Part shown: positions 51,278-60,160 of the stretch, piece by piece
How positions within the stretch are numbered: the first letter of the stretch is position 1
Layout of the letters: every line of letters begins with the position of its first letter
DNA from: Caulobacter flavus
GTDB lineage: Bacteria > Pseudomonadota > Alphaproteobacteria > Caulobacterales > Caulobacteraceae
Assembly (NCBI RefSeq): GCF_003722335.1
Contig: NZ_CP026100.1
Location: forward strand, 1,152,001 to 1,216,000
Direction: 5' to 3'
DNA: 64,000 bases
Position numbers and translations under genes: made by a program
The notes under the pieces: model-generated
Told to the model about the DNA's origin: nothing
Seen by the model: the letters and a program-made list of their open reading frames with translations, nothing else
Database searches by the model: none

Positions 51278-51928
51278 ATGACGCAGACCGCTATGAACCG
51301 ACGCACTCTGATCGCCGCCGGCGGCGCGGGCCTGATGGCCGCCGCCTTCGGCGCGCCGGCGCTCGCCCAGGAACTGTCGGACGAGGACAAGGCGCTGATC
51401 GCCAAGGCCACGACCTATATCCAGAGCCTGTCCAACGCCAAGGGCCGCTTTACCCAGACCGATCCGCGCGGCGTCACCACGCAGGGCACCCTGTGGCTGC
51501 AGCGGCCGGGCAAGGCGCGCTTCGAGTACGACGGTCCGGGCGGCTTGCTGGTCGTCAGCAACGGCAATAACGTCAACATCTTCGACAGCCGCCTGAAGAC
51601 CTTCGAAAGCTATCCGCTGAGCCGCACGCCGCTGGCCCTGCTGCTGGCGCGCGAGGTGCGCCTGGATCGCGGCGTGAAGATCACCAGCGTGCGCAAGCTG
51701 GCCGACGGCTTCACGATCGTGGCCCAGGACGCCAAGCGCCAGACCCTGGGCCGGCTGGAAATGAACTTCAGCAACGAACCCGAGCTGATCGGCTGGACCA
51801 TCAGCGACGTGAAGGGCGGCCAGACGCGCGTGCGCCTGTCGGGGCTCGACAAGGTCGGCGCCATCGATCCGAAGCTGTTCGTGCTGACCGATCCGCGCCG
51901 CCGCACGGGCAAGCCGGCCACCGGCTGA
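51278..51928 (+). CDS. lolA: Outer-membrane lipoprotein carrier protein LolA
   Basis: Periplasmic chaperone that takes lipoproteins from LolCDE to the outer membrane. 216 aa with an N-terminal export signal containing an Arg pair (MNRRTLIAAGGAGLMAAAFG). Mature LolA pattern: YIQSLSNAKGRFTQTDPRG, TQGTLWLQRPGKARFEYDGP, VSNGNNVNIFD. No lolB nearby. ATG 51278 is preceded by AAGGAG. Confidence 0.9.
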   Translation: MTQTAMNRRTLIAAGGAGLMAAAFGAPALAQELSDEDKALIAKATTYIQSLSNAKGRFTQTDPRGVTTQGTLWLQRPGKARFEYDGPGGLLVVSNGNNVNIFDSRLKTFESYPLSRTPLALLLAREVRLDRGVKITSVRKLADGFTIVAQDAKRQTLGRLEMNFSNEPELIGWTISDVKGGQTRVRLSGLDKVGAIDPKLFVLTDPRRRTGKPATG

Positions 51929-51992
51929 CATGCGTGCAAGCAGGCCGGTTTGTGACATTCTCACAACATGCAATAGATAAGCTGTTTTTCGC

Positions 51993-52023
51993 TTGACTAA
52001 AAGTTTCGGCGTGGCAGTTTTAT
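51993..52023 (+). promoter_or_regulatory. Candidate promoter of an intergenic transcript
   Basis: TTGACT (51993) and TTTTAT (52018) separated by 19 bases, in a locally AT-rich stretch after lolA. Confidence 0.4.
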
Positions 52024-52029
52024 CACGCA

Positions 52030-52146
52030 TGGCGATGAGCGCCCGACCCGCTCTTCGCAAACCGTGCCGGATCTATCCCCTCCCGGCGGCGGCATGAGAG
52101 ACCTGACTTTCGCCCGGACGCTTCGCGCGTCCGGGCGTTTTTCTTT
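52030..52146 (+). ncRNA. Candidate small RNA between lolA and xthA
   Basis: A promoter-like element and a strong intrinsic terminator (52111-52146) enclose about 120 bases with no reading frame of note. The unpaired part contains a pyrimidine-rich CCCCTCCCGGC stretch that could pair with ribosome-binding sites. The terminator lies over 180 bases from lolA, farther than expected for its own end. No known RNA family was recognised. Confidence 0.4.
52111..52146 (+). terminator. Strong intrinsic terminator
   Basis: Stem CGCCCGGACGC / GCGTCCGGGCG with a TTCGC-type loop followed by TTTTTCTTT. Confidence 0.85.
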
Positions 52147-52178
52147 GTGGCGACGCTAAACCGGAGTAGGGGAGCGGC

Positions 52179-52985
52179 ATGCGCCTCCGTATCGCCACCT
52201 GGAACGTCAATTCCGTCCGCCTCCGCGCCGAGCAGGCCGCCCGTTTCGTCGACGAGGCCGCTCCCGACGTCCTGTGTATGCAGGAGATCAAGTGCCAGGA
52301 CGGCGAATTCCCCCGCGAGGCCTTCGAGGCCATGGGTCTGCCGCACATCAAGATCGCCGGCCAGAAGGGCTGGCACGGCGTAGCCATCGCCTCGCGCCTG
52401 CCGATCGAGGACACGCCGACCCTGATGAACTGCCGCGAGGGCCATGCCCGCTGCGTGGCGGTGAAGGTGGCCGGCGTCGAGATCCAGAACTTCTACATCC
52501 CGGCCGGCGGCGATCTGCCCGACCGCGTCGCCAACCCGAAGTTCGACCACAAGCTCGATTTCTACGAGACCCTGACCGCCGCCCTGAAGCGTCGTGATCC
52601 GAAGGCGCCGCTGATCGTCACCGGCGATCTCAACATCGCCCCCGGCGAGAACGACGTCTGGAGCCACCGCCAGATGCTGAAGGTCGTCAGCCACACGCCG
52701 GCCGAGCTCGAGGCCTTCGACGCCCTGATCAAGTCGATGGACCTGCTCGACCTGCCGCGCCTGGCTACGCCCGAGCCGGAAAAGCTGTTTTCCTGGTGGA
52801 GCTATCGCGCCGCCGACTTCCGCAAGTCCAATCGCGGCCTGCGCCTGGACCACATCCTGGCCAGTCCCGGCCTGCGCGACGCGGCGATCGTCGACGGCAA
52901 GGTCTCGGCCCGAGTGCACGACACCGTCCGCGAATGGGAACGTCCCAGCGACCACGCACCGGTGACGGCGGATCTGAAGCTGTAG
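52179..52985 (+). CDS. xthA: Exodeoxyribonuclease III
   Basis: AP endonuclease / 3' exonuclease of base-excision repair. Motifs in order: ATWNVNSVRLR, CMQEIKCQD, FYIPAGGD, GDLNIAPGENDVWS, and SDHAPV. 268 aa. ATG 52179 has GGGGAG upstream. An inverted repeat separates it from the convergent dnaQ. Confidence 0.95.
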   Translation: MRLRIATWNVNSVRLRAEQAARFVDEAAPDVLCMQEIKCQDGEFPREAFEAMGLPHIKIAGQKGWHGVAIASRLPIEDTPTLMNCREGHARCVAVKVAGVEIQNFYIPAGGDLPDRVANPKFDHKLDFYETLTAALKRRDPKAPLIVTGDLNIAPGENDVWSHRQMLKVVSHTPAELEAFDALIKSMDLLDLPRLATPEPEKLFSWWSYRAADFRKSNRGLRLDHILASPGLRDAAIVDGKVSARVHDTVREWERPSDHAPVTADLKL

Positions 52986-52990
52986 AAATC

Positions 52991-53132
52991 ATCCCGTCAT
53001 TCTCGCCCTTGTGGCGGGAAGCCCTAGGTCTGCCTGCACGCGAAGCGCTCGCGGCGTGCCGAGCACGCCGCCCAATCCGCACCTGCAGCTGATAGAGGGG
53101 TTCTCGCCACAAGGGCGAGAATGACGGGAGCG
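52991..53132. repeat. Long inverted repeat between xthA and dnaQ (family R4)
   Basis: CCGTCATTCTCGCCCTTGTG at the left is complementary to CACAAGGGCGAGAATGACGG at the right, with a GC-rich interior, giving a stem of over 20 bp. It could end transcription from both sides. Confidence 0.8.
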
Positions 53133-53143
53133 GTAGGGGCGCG

Positions 53144-53869
53144 CTACTCCGCCGCGGGCGGCGCCAGTTCCGGCAGGTCGAACTTCAGCCAGACGGCCTT
53201 GTCCTTGAGCGTCGACTTCACCCAGTCGGCGTGCACCGCGCGCTCGGCGTCGGTCGAGCGGAAGGGCAGCGGGCGAGGGCGGGCGCCGTAGCCGCCGGCG
53301 CGGGCGGCGCTGACGGCCGTCGCGGCGACCGCATGGGTCAGTTCCAGCGCGCGCTCCTTGCCGCCCTGCAGCTCCAGATAGACCTCGGCCAGCAGGTGGG
53401 AGTCGATCAGCGCCCCGTGCTTGTCGCGGCTGTCGAGGCTGATCTTGAAGCGTTTGCAGAGCGCGTCGAGCGAGTTGTACATGCCCGGAAAGCGCTTCTT
53501 GGCCATGGCCAGGGTGTCGACCCAGCGCTCTTCGGGCAGCGGCGGGCGGCCGCACTTCTCGAGCTCGAAATTGACGAAGCTGCGGTCGAACGAGGCGTTG
53601 TGGGCCACGACGACGCTGTCGCCGACGAACTCCAGGAACTTGTCGGCGATCTCGTGGAACTTCGGCTTGCCGGTCAGGAAGGCGGCCGACAGGCCGTGCA
53701 CCTTCTCGGCCTCGGCCGGCATGTCGCGCAGCGGGTCGCAATATTCGTGGAACGAACGGCCGGTGGGCATGTAGTCGACCACCTCGATGCAGCCGATTTC
53801 GACCAGGCGGTCGCCCGTCTTCGGATCGAAGCCGGTGGTTTCGGTGTCGAGGATGATTTCCCGGGCCAT
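53144..53869 (-). CDS. dnaQ: DNA polymerase III epsilon subunit (proofreading)
   Basis: 3'-5' exonuclease of the replicase. DEDDh motifs: ILDTETTGFDP (Asp8, Glu10), VVAHNASFDRSF, and HGALIDSHLLAEVY. 241 aa with a C-terminal extension for binding the alpha subunit. Last gene of the ppsR-maf-aroE-coaE-dnaQ operon. Confidence 0.96.
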   Translation of the reverse strand: MAREIILDTETTGFDPKTGDRLVEIGCIEVVDYMPTGRSFHEYCDPLRDMPAEAEKVHGLSAAFLTGKPKFHEIADKFLEFVGDSVVVAHNASFDRSFVNFELEKCGRPPLPEERWVDTLAMAKKRFPGMYNSLDALCKRFKISLDSRDKHGALIDSHLLAEVYLELQGGKERALELTHAVAATAVSAARAGGYGARPRPLPFRSTDAERAVHADWVKSTLKDKAVWLKFDLPELAPPAAE

Positions 53870-53900
53870 GGCCTTTCAATGGGCCGGTTCGAGTCCGGCA

Positions 53901-54500
53901 TCAAGCTTGGGCGGAGGTTCTCAACAGGGTCAGGATGTCGCGCACCTGGTCCTCGGCCGCCTGCAGGCCCCGGCCGGTATCGACCACGAAGTCGGCGCGG
54001 GCGCGCTTTTCGGCGTCGGGCAGCTGGCGGGCCAGGATCGCCTCGAACTTCTCGGGCGTCATGCCAGGGCGAGCCAGCACCCGCTCGCGCTGGACATCTG
54101 CCGGCGCGCTGACCACCACCACCTTGTGGACGTTCTTCTGGCCGCCGGTCTCGTAGAGCAGCGGCACGTCCAGTACGACGATGTCGTGGCCGTCGGCCCG
54201 CGCCGTCTCGAAGAAGCCGATGCGATGGGCCCCGACCAGCGGGTGGACGATGGCCTCCAGCTTCTCCAGCGCCTCGGGATCGCCGACGACCTGGGCGCTG
54301 AGCCGCGCCCTGTCGATCGCGCCGTCGACGACGACGCCGGGAAAGGCCGCCTCGACGGGTCCGACGGCCGCGCCGCCGACGGAATAGAGCGCGTGCACGG
54401 CGGCGTCGGAGTCGTAGACCGGCGCGCCCTGGGCCTCGAACATCTTGGCCGTGGTCGACTTGCCCATGCCGATGGAGCCGGTGAGGCCGAGGATGATCAC
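53901..54500 (-). CDS. coaE: Dephospho-CoA kinase
   Basis: Last step of coenzyme A synthesis. P-loop [13 protein letters not shown] at the N-terminus, [10 protein letters not shown], and [10 protein letters not shown]. 199 aa. GTG start overlaps the aroE stop by 4 bases (GTGA). Confidence 0.95.
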   Translation of the reverse strand: MIILGLTGSIGMGKSTTAKMFEAQGAPVYDSDAAVHALYSVGGAAVGPVEAAFPGVVVDGAIDRARLSAQVVGDPEALEKLEAIVHPLVGAHRIGFFETARADGHDIVVLDVPLLYETGGQKNVHKVVVVSAPADVQRERVLARPGMTPEKFEAILARQLPDAEKRARADFVVDTGRGLQAAEDQVRDILTLLRTSAQA

Positions 54501-55360
54501 TTCGAAGCTTCTCCCAGATGCGCCAGGGCGACGCCGCGAACGTCGACATCGGCCGGCGGCGCCTGGCCGAAGAACGCCTCGAACGACGGCACGGCCTGCA
54601 GCAGCAGCATCTCCAGCCCGTCCACCGTGGCGCGGCCAGCGGCCTGCGCCCGTTGCAGGAACTCTGTGCGCAGCGGCTTGTAGACCATGTCCATGACCAC
54701 GCAGCCTCGCGGCGTAAGCGTCAGGTCGGCCGGCGGACCGTCGCCGCCGCCAAGGCCCAGCGAGGTGGCGTTGATCACCAGGCCGGCGTCGGCCAGCAGG
54801 CCGGGAAGGGCGTCCTCGCCGGCCGCCGTGACCTTGTCGCCAAGGGCGTCGGCGATGGCCTGGGCCTTGGCGACCGTGCGGTTGACGACGCACACCGCCG
54901 GCGCGCCGGCCAGCAGCAGGGCCGCCGCCGCGCCGCGCGCCGCGCCGCCGGCGCCGAGGATCACCACCGGCGCGGCCGCAAGGTCGAAATCCGGCGCCTG
55001 AGCGGCGATGGCGCCCAGCAGGCCAGGGCCGTCGGTGTTGTCGGCGAAGATCGTGCCGTCTTCGCGAAAGCGCAGCAGGTTGGCGGCCCCGGCCAGGCGG
55101 GCCAGGTCACTGGCCTCGTCGGCGCAGGCCAGCGCTCTCTCCTTGAAGGGAATGGTGACGTTGAGACCGCGGATCACCCCGCCCCGGAAGCCGTTCACGA
55201 AGGCCTCGAACCGCTCTTCGGGCGGCCCCATCGGCACGTACGCGCCGTCGATCCCGGCGCCGGCCAGCCAGGCGTTGTGCAGCAGCGGGCTCATCGAATG
55301 GACGATCGGCTGGCCGCAGACGCCGGCCACCAGGGCCTGGCCGGTGATCTTGAAACTCAT
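54497..55360 (-). CDS. aroE: Shikimate dehydrogenase
   Basis: NADPH-dependent step of aromatic amino acid synthesis. Substrate site [13 protein letters not shown] and [10 protein letters not shown] (catalytic Lys); nucleotide-binding [13 protein letters not shown] and NRT. 287 aa. Overlaps maf by ATGA and coaE by GTGA. Confidence 0.96.
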   Translation of the reverse strand: MSFKITGQALVAGVCGQPIVHSMSPLLHNAWLAGAGIDGAYVPMGPPEERFEAFVNGFRGGVIRGLNVTIPFKERALACADEASDLARLAGAANLLRFREDGTIFADNTDGPGLLGAIAAQAPDFDLAAAPVVILGAGGAARGAAAALLLAGAPAVCVVNRTVAKAQAIADALGDKVTAAGEDALPGLLADAGLVINATSLGLGGGDGPPADLTLTPRGCVVMDMVYKPLRTEFLQRAQAAGRATVDGLEMLLLQAVPSFEAFFGQAPPADVDVRGVALAHLGEASK

Positions 55361-55965
55361 GCCTGGAGGGCTCCGTGCAGGCGCAGGAAGTCGAGCAGGC
55401 CGGTCATCGGCAGCCCGAGGATGGTGAAATAGTCGCCGTCGATCCGGTCGAACATCTGCAGGCCTTCGCCCTCCAACATGTAGCAGCCCACAGACGACCG
55501 GATGTGCTCGCCGTTGCGCTCCAGATAGCCGTCGAGCCAGGCCTCGCTGAACGGGCGCACCGACAGCCTGGCGGTCTCGACGATGCGCCAGATCGGCTGG
55601 CCGTCACGGGCTATCACGACGCCGGAATGCAGCTTGTGGACTTCTCCGCGCAGCTCCAGCAGGCGGGTGCGGGCCGCGTCCAGAGTGTCGACCTTGTCGA
55701 ACAGCCGGCCCTTCAGCTCCAGCGTCTGGTCCGAGCCGATCACGAGACTTCCGGGGCGCTTGTGGGAAACCTTGACCGCCTTCATCTCGGACAGGGCGTC
55801 GGCCACGTCGCGCGGGGTGACCTCCTCGGCCAGCAGGCCGGCCTTGGCGGCCTCTTCGTCCACACCCGAAGCCACGGCCTCGAACGGCACGCCGGCGTTC
55901 TTGAGGATCGTCTGGCGGGTCCAGCTGGTCGAGGCCAGCACGATGGGGGGAGGGGAGGCGCTCAT
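55357..55965 (-). CDS. maf: Maf-family nucleotide pyrophosphatase
   Basis: House-cleaning enzyme that hydrolyses modified nucleoside triphosphates. Start with [20 protein letters not shown], then DQTLEL and the C-terminal [12 protein letters not shown]. 202 aa. Overlaps both neighbours by 4 bases. Confidence 0.94.
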   Translation of the reverse strand: MSASPPPIVLASTSWTRQTILKNAGVPFEAVASGVDEEAAKAGLLAEEVTPRDVADALSEMKAVKVSHKRPGSLVIGSDQTLELKGRLFDKVDTLDAARTRLLELRGEVHKLHSGVVIARDGQPIWRIVETARLSVRPFSEAWLDGYLERNGEHIRSSVGCYMLEGEGLQMFDRIDGDYFTILGLPMTGLLDFLRLHGALQA

Positions 55966-56864
55966 CCCAGCACCTCGACCTGGCCGCGGCCGCCCGACAG
56001 CAGGTTGATGATCGCCGCGGCCGTTTCCTCCACGGAGCGGCGGGTGACGTCGATGATCGGCCAGCCGTTCTTCTCGAACAGGCGGCGGGCGGCGATGATC
56101 TCGGCGCGCACGCTGTCAGTGTCGATATAGTCGCTCTCTCTATTCTCCTTGAGCGACAGCAGGCGGTTGCGGCGGATCTGGATCAGCCGCTCGGGCGTGG
56201 TCATCAGGCCGACGATCAGGGTGTTCTTCAGCTCGAACAGCTGCTCGGGCGGCGGCCGGCCCGGCACCAGCGGCACGTTGGCGGCGCGTACGCCGCGATG
56301 GGCCAGATAGATGCAGGTCGGGGTCTTGGAGGTGCGCGACACGCCCACCAGGATCACGTCGGCCTGGGTCAGGTCCTGGCCGCCCTGCCCGTCGTCGTGG
56401 GCGATGGCGTAATCCAGGGCCTCGATCCGGTCGAAATAGTCGTTGTTCAGCGCGTGCTGCGCGCCCACGCGCGTGGAGATCTTGGCCCCCAGATAGCGCG
56501 ACATGGCGCTCACCACCGGATCCAGCGCCGCGATGCACGGCATGTCGAGCTTGCGGCAGCCTTCCTCGAGCGCGGCGCGCAGGCCCGGATCGATGATGGT
56601 GTGCATGACCACGCCAGGCGCCCCGGCGATTTCCTCCAGGGCCCGGTCCAACTGCCGGATGGAACGAACCAGCGCGTAGATGTGTTCGATCGGCAGGATA
56701 TCGGTGAAGCGTGCACAGACCGCCCGAGCCATGGCGTTCAGGGTCTCGCCCGTCGAGTCCGAAACCAGGTGGATATGGAAGTAGGTCGCGAACCGCGCGG
56801 TGTGGCGATCGGCCTCAGGCGACGCACTGTCCTGTGGATCATCCGTTAAGGGTTGCTTTACCAC
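55962..56864 (-). CDS. ppsR: Putative pyruvate, phosphate dikinase regulatory protein (DUF299)
   Basis: Bifunctional kinase/phosphorylase of the PEP synthase/PPDK regulator family. FHIHLVSDSTGETLNAMARA near the start and the P-loop GVSRTSKTPTCIYLA in the second half, then RRLFEKNGWPIIDVTRRSVEETAA. GTG 56864 (300 aa) is chosen; the first 40 bases also hold a DnaA-box-like and a CtrA-like motif, so an ATG-rich longer start is less likely. In Caulobacter this gene flanks the chromosome origin on the side opposite hemE. Confidence 0.92.
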   Translation of the reverse strand: MVKQPLTDDPQDSASPEADRHTARFATYFHIHLVSDSTGETLNAMARAVCARFTDILPIEHIYALVRSIRQLDRALEEIAGAPGVVMHTIIDPGLRAALEEGCRKLDMPCIAALDPVVSAMSRYLGAKISTRVGAQHALNNDYFDRIEALDYAIAHDDGQGGQDLTQADVILVGVSRTSKTPTCIYLAHRGVRAANVPLVPGRPPPEQLFELKNTLIVGLMTTPERLIQIRRNRLLSLKENRESDYIDTDSVRAEIIAARRLFEKNGWPIIDVTRRSVEETAAAIINLLSGGRGQVEVLG

Positions 56865-57311
56865 TCTGGGAGCCTTCTGGGGACAAGCGGGCGCCAAATG
56901 CGCCCCAGCGCGACGCTGCGCCGCGCCCCTGTGATAAACGGCCTCATTGACGCCGGACAATCCCCAGCTTGAACCTGACCACCGGGACTTGTGCCCGCGC
57001 GTTTTCCCGCGCCTGTGGAAAGTCCTAACGGATGGTTAATTCCGCATTCACCATCGTCTGGGTTTCGTAAGGAATCCGATGGGTTGGAAGCTTGTCCACG
57101 AAGTTCACAAGGTATGACTCCCATGTGCACCAAGCTGGGGCATACCGAGTAGGGCCTGTTGGAGTTGTCCACCGGGGCGGACTTATCCCCGTGTTGCACT
57201 TGCCCTCCCCCTTCTTCCTCTCTTTCTAAGATTCTTATTTTTAAGAAGAATATGAGGGTACGGGATCGCACGGACTTGAGTGGAACGGCTCGCCGGGATT
57301 TAACGCCGGGT
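56821..57311. other. Probable chromosomal replication origin (Cori)
   Basis: The 447-base gap between divergent ppsR and hemE, plus the start of ppsR, matches the place of Cori in Caulobacter. Seen: TGTGGATCA (56833; complement of TGATCCACA, the Caulobacter DnaA G-box), TTGTCCACG (57092), TTGTCCACC (57165), TTATCCCCG (57183); CtrA-like TTAA-N7-TTTA (56846) and CTAA-N7-TTAA (57025); three GANTC methylation sites (57072, 57116, 57230); and an AT-rich tract (57222-57254) before hemE that could be the unwinding element. Confidence 0.85.
57025..57039 (-). promoter_or_regulatory. CtrA-like site in the origin
   Basis: On the minus strand TTAACCATCCGTTAG, i.e. TTAA-N7-TTAG, including the TTAACCAT half-site. 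Confidence 0.6.
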
Positions 57312-58340
57312 ATGACGAGCGCACCGATCCCGAAGTTTCTCTCCGTGCTGGCCGGCGAGACCGCCCAGAGGCCTCCGGTCTGGTTCATGCGCCAGGCGGG
57401 CCGGTATCTCCCCGAGTATCGCGCCGTCCGGGCGACGACGCCGGACTTCATCAGCTTCTGCCTGAACCCGGAAAAGGCCGCCGAGGTCACCCTGCAGCCG
57501 CTGCGCCGCTTTCCGTATGACGCCGCCATCGTCTTCGCCGACATCCTGCTGATCCCCGGCGCGCTGGGCCAGAAGGTCTGGTTCGAGGCCGGCGAGGGTC
57601 CCAAGCTCGGCGAGCTGCCCGATCTGGACGCCATGGCCGACAAGACCCAGCAGGCCGGCGAGGCCCTGAGGGCCGTCGGCGAGACCCTTTCGCGGGTCCG
57701 CGCCGACATCGATCCGTCCAAGGCCCTGATCGGCTTCGCCGGCGCGCCGTGGACGGTGGCGACCTACATGATCGAGGGCGGCTCCAGCGATCGTTCGGGC
57801 GCGCGCACCTTCGCCTATCAGCACGCCGACAAGCTGGACCGGCTGATCCAGATCCTGGTCGACGCCACGGTGGATTATCTGGCCATGCAGGCCGCTTCCG
57901 GCGCCCAGGCGCTGAAGCTGTTCGAGAGCTGGGCTGAGGGTCTCTCCGAGCCGCTTTTCGAGCGTCTGGTGACCAGGCCCCACATCGCCATCGTCGAAGG
58001 CCTTCGGGCGCGCGGCGTGACCGTGCCGCTCATCGGCTTCCCGCGGGGGGCCGGCACACTCGTCGAGGCCTACGCGCAGGCCGTGCCGGTGGACGGCGTG
58101 GCGCTGGACACCTCGGCCTCGGCGAAGCTGGGCCAGGCGATCCAGAAGACCAAGACCATCCAGGGCGCGCTCGACCCGCTGCTGCTGCGGGCCGGCGGTC
58201 CGGCGCTGGACGAGCGCGTCGACCAGATGCTCGAGCAATGGGGGCAGGGCCCCTATATCTTCAATCTGGGCCACGGCATCCTGCCCGACACGCCGATCGC
58301 TCATGTCGAGCAGGTGCTGAAGCGGGTGACTGGCCTGTGA
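57312..58340 (+). CDS. hemE: Uroporphyrinogen decarboxylase
   Basis: Heme synthesis: converts uroporphyrinogen III to coproporphyrinogen III. Signature PPVWFMRQAGRYLPEYR near the start, FADILLIPGALGQKV, and GFAGAPWTVATYMIEGG. 342 aa, starting at ATG 57312; upstream in-frame ATGs fall in the origin. The stop overlaps the hemH start (GTGA). Its promoter region lies within the origin, as in Caulobacter. Confidence 0.97.
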   Translation: MTSAPIPKFLSVLAGETAQRPPVWFMRQAGRYLPEYRAVRATTPDFISFCLNPEKAAEVTLQPLRRFPYDAAIVFADILLIPGALGQKVWFEAGEGPKLGELPDLDAMADKTQQAGEALRAVGETLSRVRADIDPSKALIGFAGAPWTVATYMIEGGSSDRSGARTFAYQHADKLDRLIQILVDATVDYLAMQAASGAQALKLFESWAEGLSEPLFERLVTRPHIAIVEGLRARGVTVPLIGFPRGAGTLVEAYAQAVPVDGVALDTSASAKLGQAIQKTKTIQGALDPLLLRAGGPALDERVDQMLEQWGQGPYIFNLGHGILPDTPIAHVEQVLKRVTGL

Positions 58341-59392
58341 GCGAATTGAAGAGCGGGCGAAAGATCGCCGTCGTCCTGTTCAATCTGGGCGGGCCCGACG
58401 GCCAGGCGGCGGTGCGGCCGTTCCTGTTCAACCTGTTTCGCGACCCGGCGATCATCCAGGCGCCGTTCTTCATCCGCTATCCGGTCGCCGCCCTGATCTC
58501 CACCACCCGGGCCAAGTCGGCGCGCGCCAACTACGCCCTGATGGGCGGCGGCTCGCCCCTGCTGCCGGAAACGGAGAAACAGGCGCGGGCTCTGGAGGCG
58601 GTGCTGGCCCAGCGCCTGCCGGACGACGAGGTCAAGGCCTTCGTCGCCATGCGCTACTGGGATCCGCTGACCGGGCAGACCGCCCGGGCGGTGAAGGCCT
58701 GGAAGCCCGACGAGGTCGTGCTGCTGCCGCTCTATCCGCAGTATTCGACGACGACGACGGCGTCGTCGCTGAAGGCGTGGGAGCGCGCCTGGCGCAAGGT
58801 CGGCGGGCGCAGGGGGGCGGCTCGCACGACGACCGTGTGTTGCTATCCCACGGCCGACGGTTTCGTGCAGGCGCACGCGGATCTGATCCGCGCCGAATAC
58901 GCCAAGGCCGGTTCGCCCAGGCCCGCGCGCATCCTTTTCTCGGCTCACGGCCTGCCGGAAAAGGTGATCCTGGCCGGCGATCCCTACCAGCGCCAGGTCG
59001 AGGCCACGGCCGCCGCGGTCGCCGAAAGGCTTGGCGACGTCCTGGGCGAGGGCGTCGACTGGAAGATCAGCTACCAGAGCCGCGTCGGCCCGCTGAAATG
59101 GATCGGCCCGTCCACCGACGACGAGATCAAGGCCGCGTCCGAGGCCGGCCTGGCGCTGGTCGTCACGCCGATCGCCTTCGTCTCCGAGCACATCGAGACG
59201 CTGGTCGAGCTGGACGTCGAATATCGCGAGCTGGCCTACGAGCACGGCGGTTCGATCTACGCCCGCGTGCCGGCCCTTGGCGTCGCGCCCGCGTTCATCG
59301 ATTGTTTGGGGACTCTCGTCACCGAGGCCCTCGCCGATGCTTCGTCGCTGATCTGCGAAGAAGACCAACCCTGCCCCGGAGCCGCCGCGTGA
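58337..59392 (+). CDS. hemH: Ferrochelatase
   Basis: Inserts Fe2+ into protoporphyrin IX. Motifs: VVLFNLGGPD, PLYPQYSTTTTASS, LFSAHGLPEKVI (catalytic His), YQSRVGPLKWIGP, and PIAFVSEHIETLVELD. 351 aa. A C-terminal Cys pair (LICEEDQPCPG) is present, but no full cluster motif is evident. GTG start coupled to hemE, stop coupled to hemJ. Confidence 0.97.
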   Translation: MSELKSGRKIAVVLFNLGGPDGQAAVRPFLFNLFRDPAIIQAPFFIRYPVAALISTTRAKSARANYALMGGGSPLLPETEKQARALEAVLAQRLPDDEVKAFVAMRYWDPLTGQTARAVKAWKPDEVVLLPLYPQYSTTTTASSLKAWERAWRKVGGRRGAARTTTVCCYPTADGFVQAHADLIRAEYAKAGSPRPARILFSAHGLPEKVILAGDPYQRQVEATAAAVAERLGDVLGEGVDWKISYQSRVGPLKWIGPSTDDEIKAASEAGLALVVTPIAFVSEHIETLVELDVEYRELAYEHGGSIYARVPALGVAPAFIDCLGTLVTEALADASSLICEEDQPCPGAAA

Positions 59393-59853
59393 CCGACTTC
59401 CTGGTCGAGCATTTCAACCTGATCCGCGGCCTGCACATCCTGGCCGTGATCGCCTGGATGGCGGGGATGCTCTACCTGCCGCGCCTCTACGTCTACCACA
59501 CCGGGGCCACGCTCGGCTCGGAGATGGACGCCACCTTCAAGGTCATGGAGCGGCGGCTGCTGCGCGGGATCATCAATCCGGCGATGATCGCGGCCCTGGT
59601 CTTCGGCCTCTGCCTGATCATGGCGGACGGCGTGATCCGCGGCTGGGACTTCCTGCTGAAGCCCTGGATGCTGGCCAAGCTGGCCGGCGTGTTCTTCCTG
59701 TTCGGCTGGCACGGCTTCCTGTCGAAGGCCCGAAAGGCGTTCGAGGCCGGCCAGAACACCCGCTCGGAGAAGTTCTGGCGGGCGACCAACGAGCTGCCCT
59801 TCGTGGCGGCGATCGTCATCGTGCTGTCGGTGACGACCAAGTACCTGAACTAG
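59389..59853 (+). CDS. hemJ: Protoporphyrinogen oxidase HemJ
   Basis: Four-helix membrane protein catalysing the step before HemH. Conserved N-terminal HILAVIAWMAGMLYLPRLYVYH with the essential His, and KPWMLAKLAGVFFLFGWHGFL. 154 aa. GTG start coupled to hemH. hemE-hemH-hemJ give three of the last four heme steps. Confidence 0.93.
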   Translation: MTDFLVEHFNLIRGLHILAVIAWMAGMLYLPRLYVYHTGATLGSEMDATFKVMERRLLRGIINPAMIAALVFGLCLIMADGVIRGWDFLLKPWMLAKLAGVFFLFGWHGFLSKARKAFEAGQNTRSEKFWRATNELPFVAAIVIVLSVTTKYLN

Positions 59854-60160
59854 CGGGAAGGGCGCCTGGCCCGGCATTCTCCCGTCTTCATCCCCCGCCT
59901 GTGTGGCGACAGCCCACAGGACTGCTCTGGTAGCGCTTGACCGGGACCCCGCCTTGTGGTTCCCGTCTTGGTCAGACGTTGTGGTCATACCGCAGCGTTC
60001 CCGCCTTTCACGGATCGCGCCCGTCCTGGAGCGCCCCATGATCCGTTCCCCTGATCGATCCGCGCCGTCGTCATGGCGCGACCCCATCGCCGCCTTCCCG
60101 TGAAGCCGGCTGAATTTCTATCCAAGCCCGGATCGTATCCGGGCCACTGTGAGTCTATGC
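59854..60160 (+). promoter_or_regulatory. Leader of rho
   Basis: About 300 bases, pyrimidine-rich stretches (CCCGTCTTCATCCCCCGCC), and a perfect 8-bp hairpin (GCCCGGAT-CGT-ATCCGGGC, 60126-60144) 16 bases before ATG. Rho commonly limits its own synthesis through such leaders. No gene is seen here. Confidence 0.5.
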
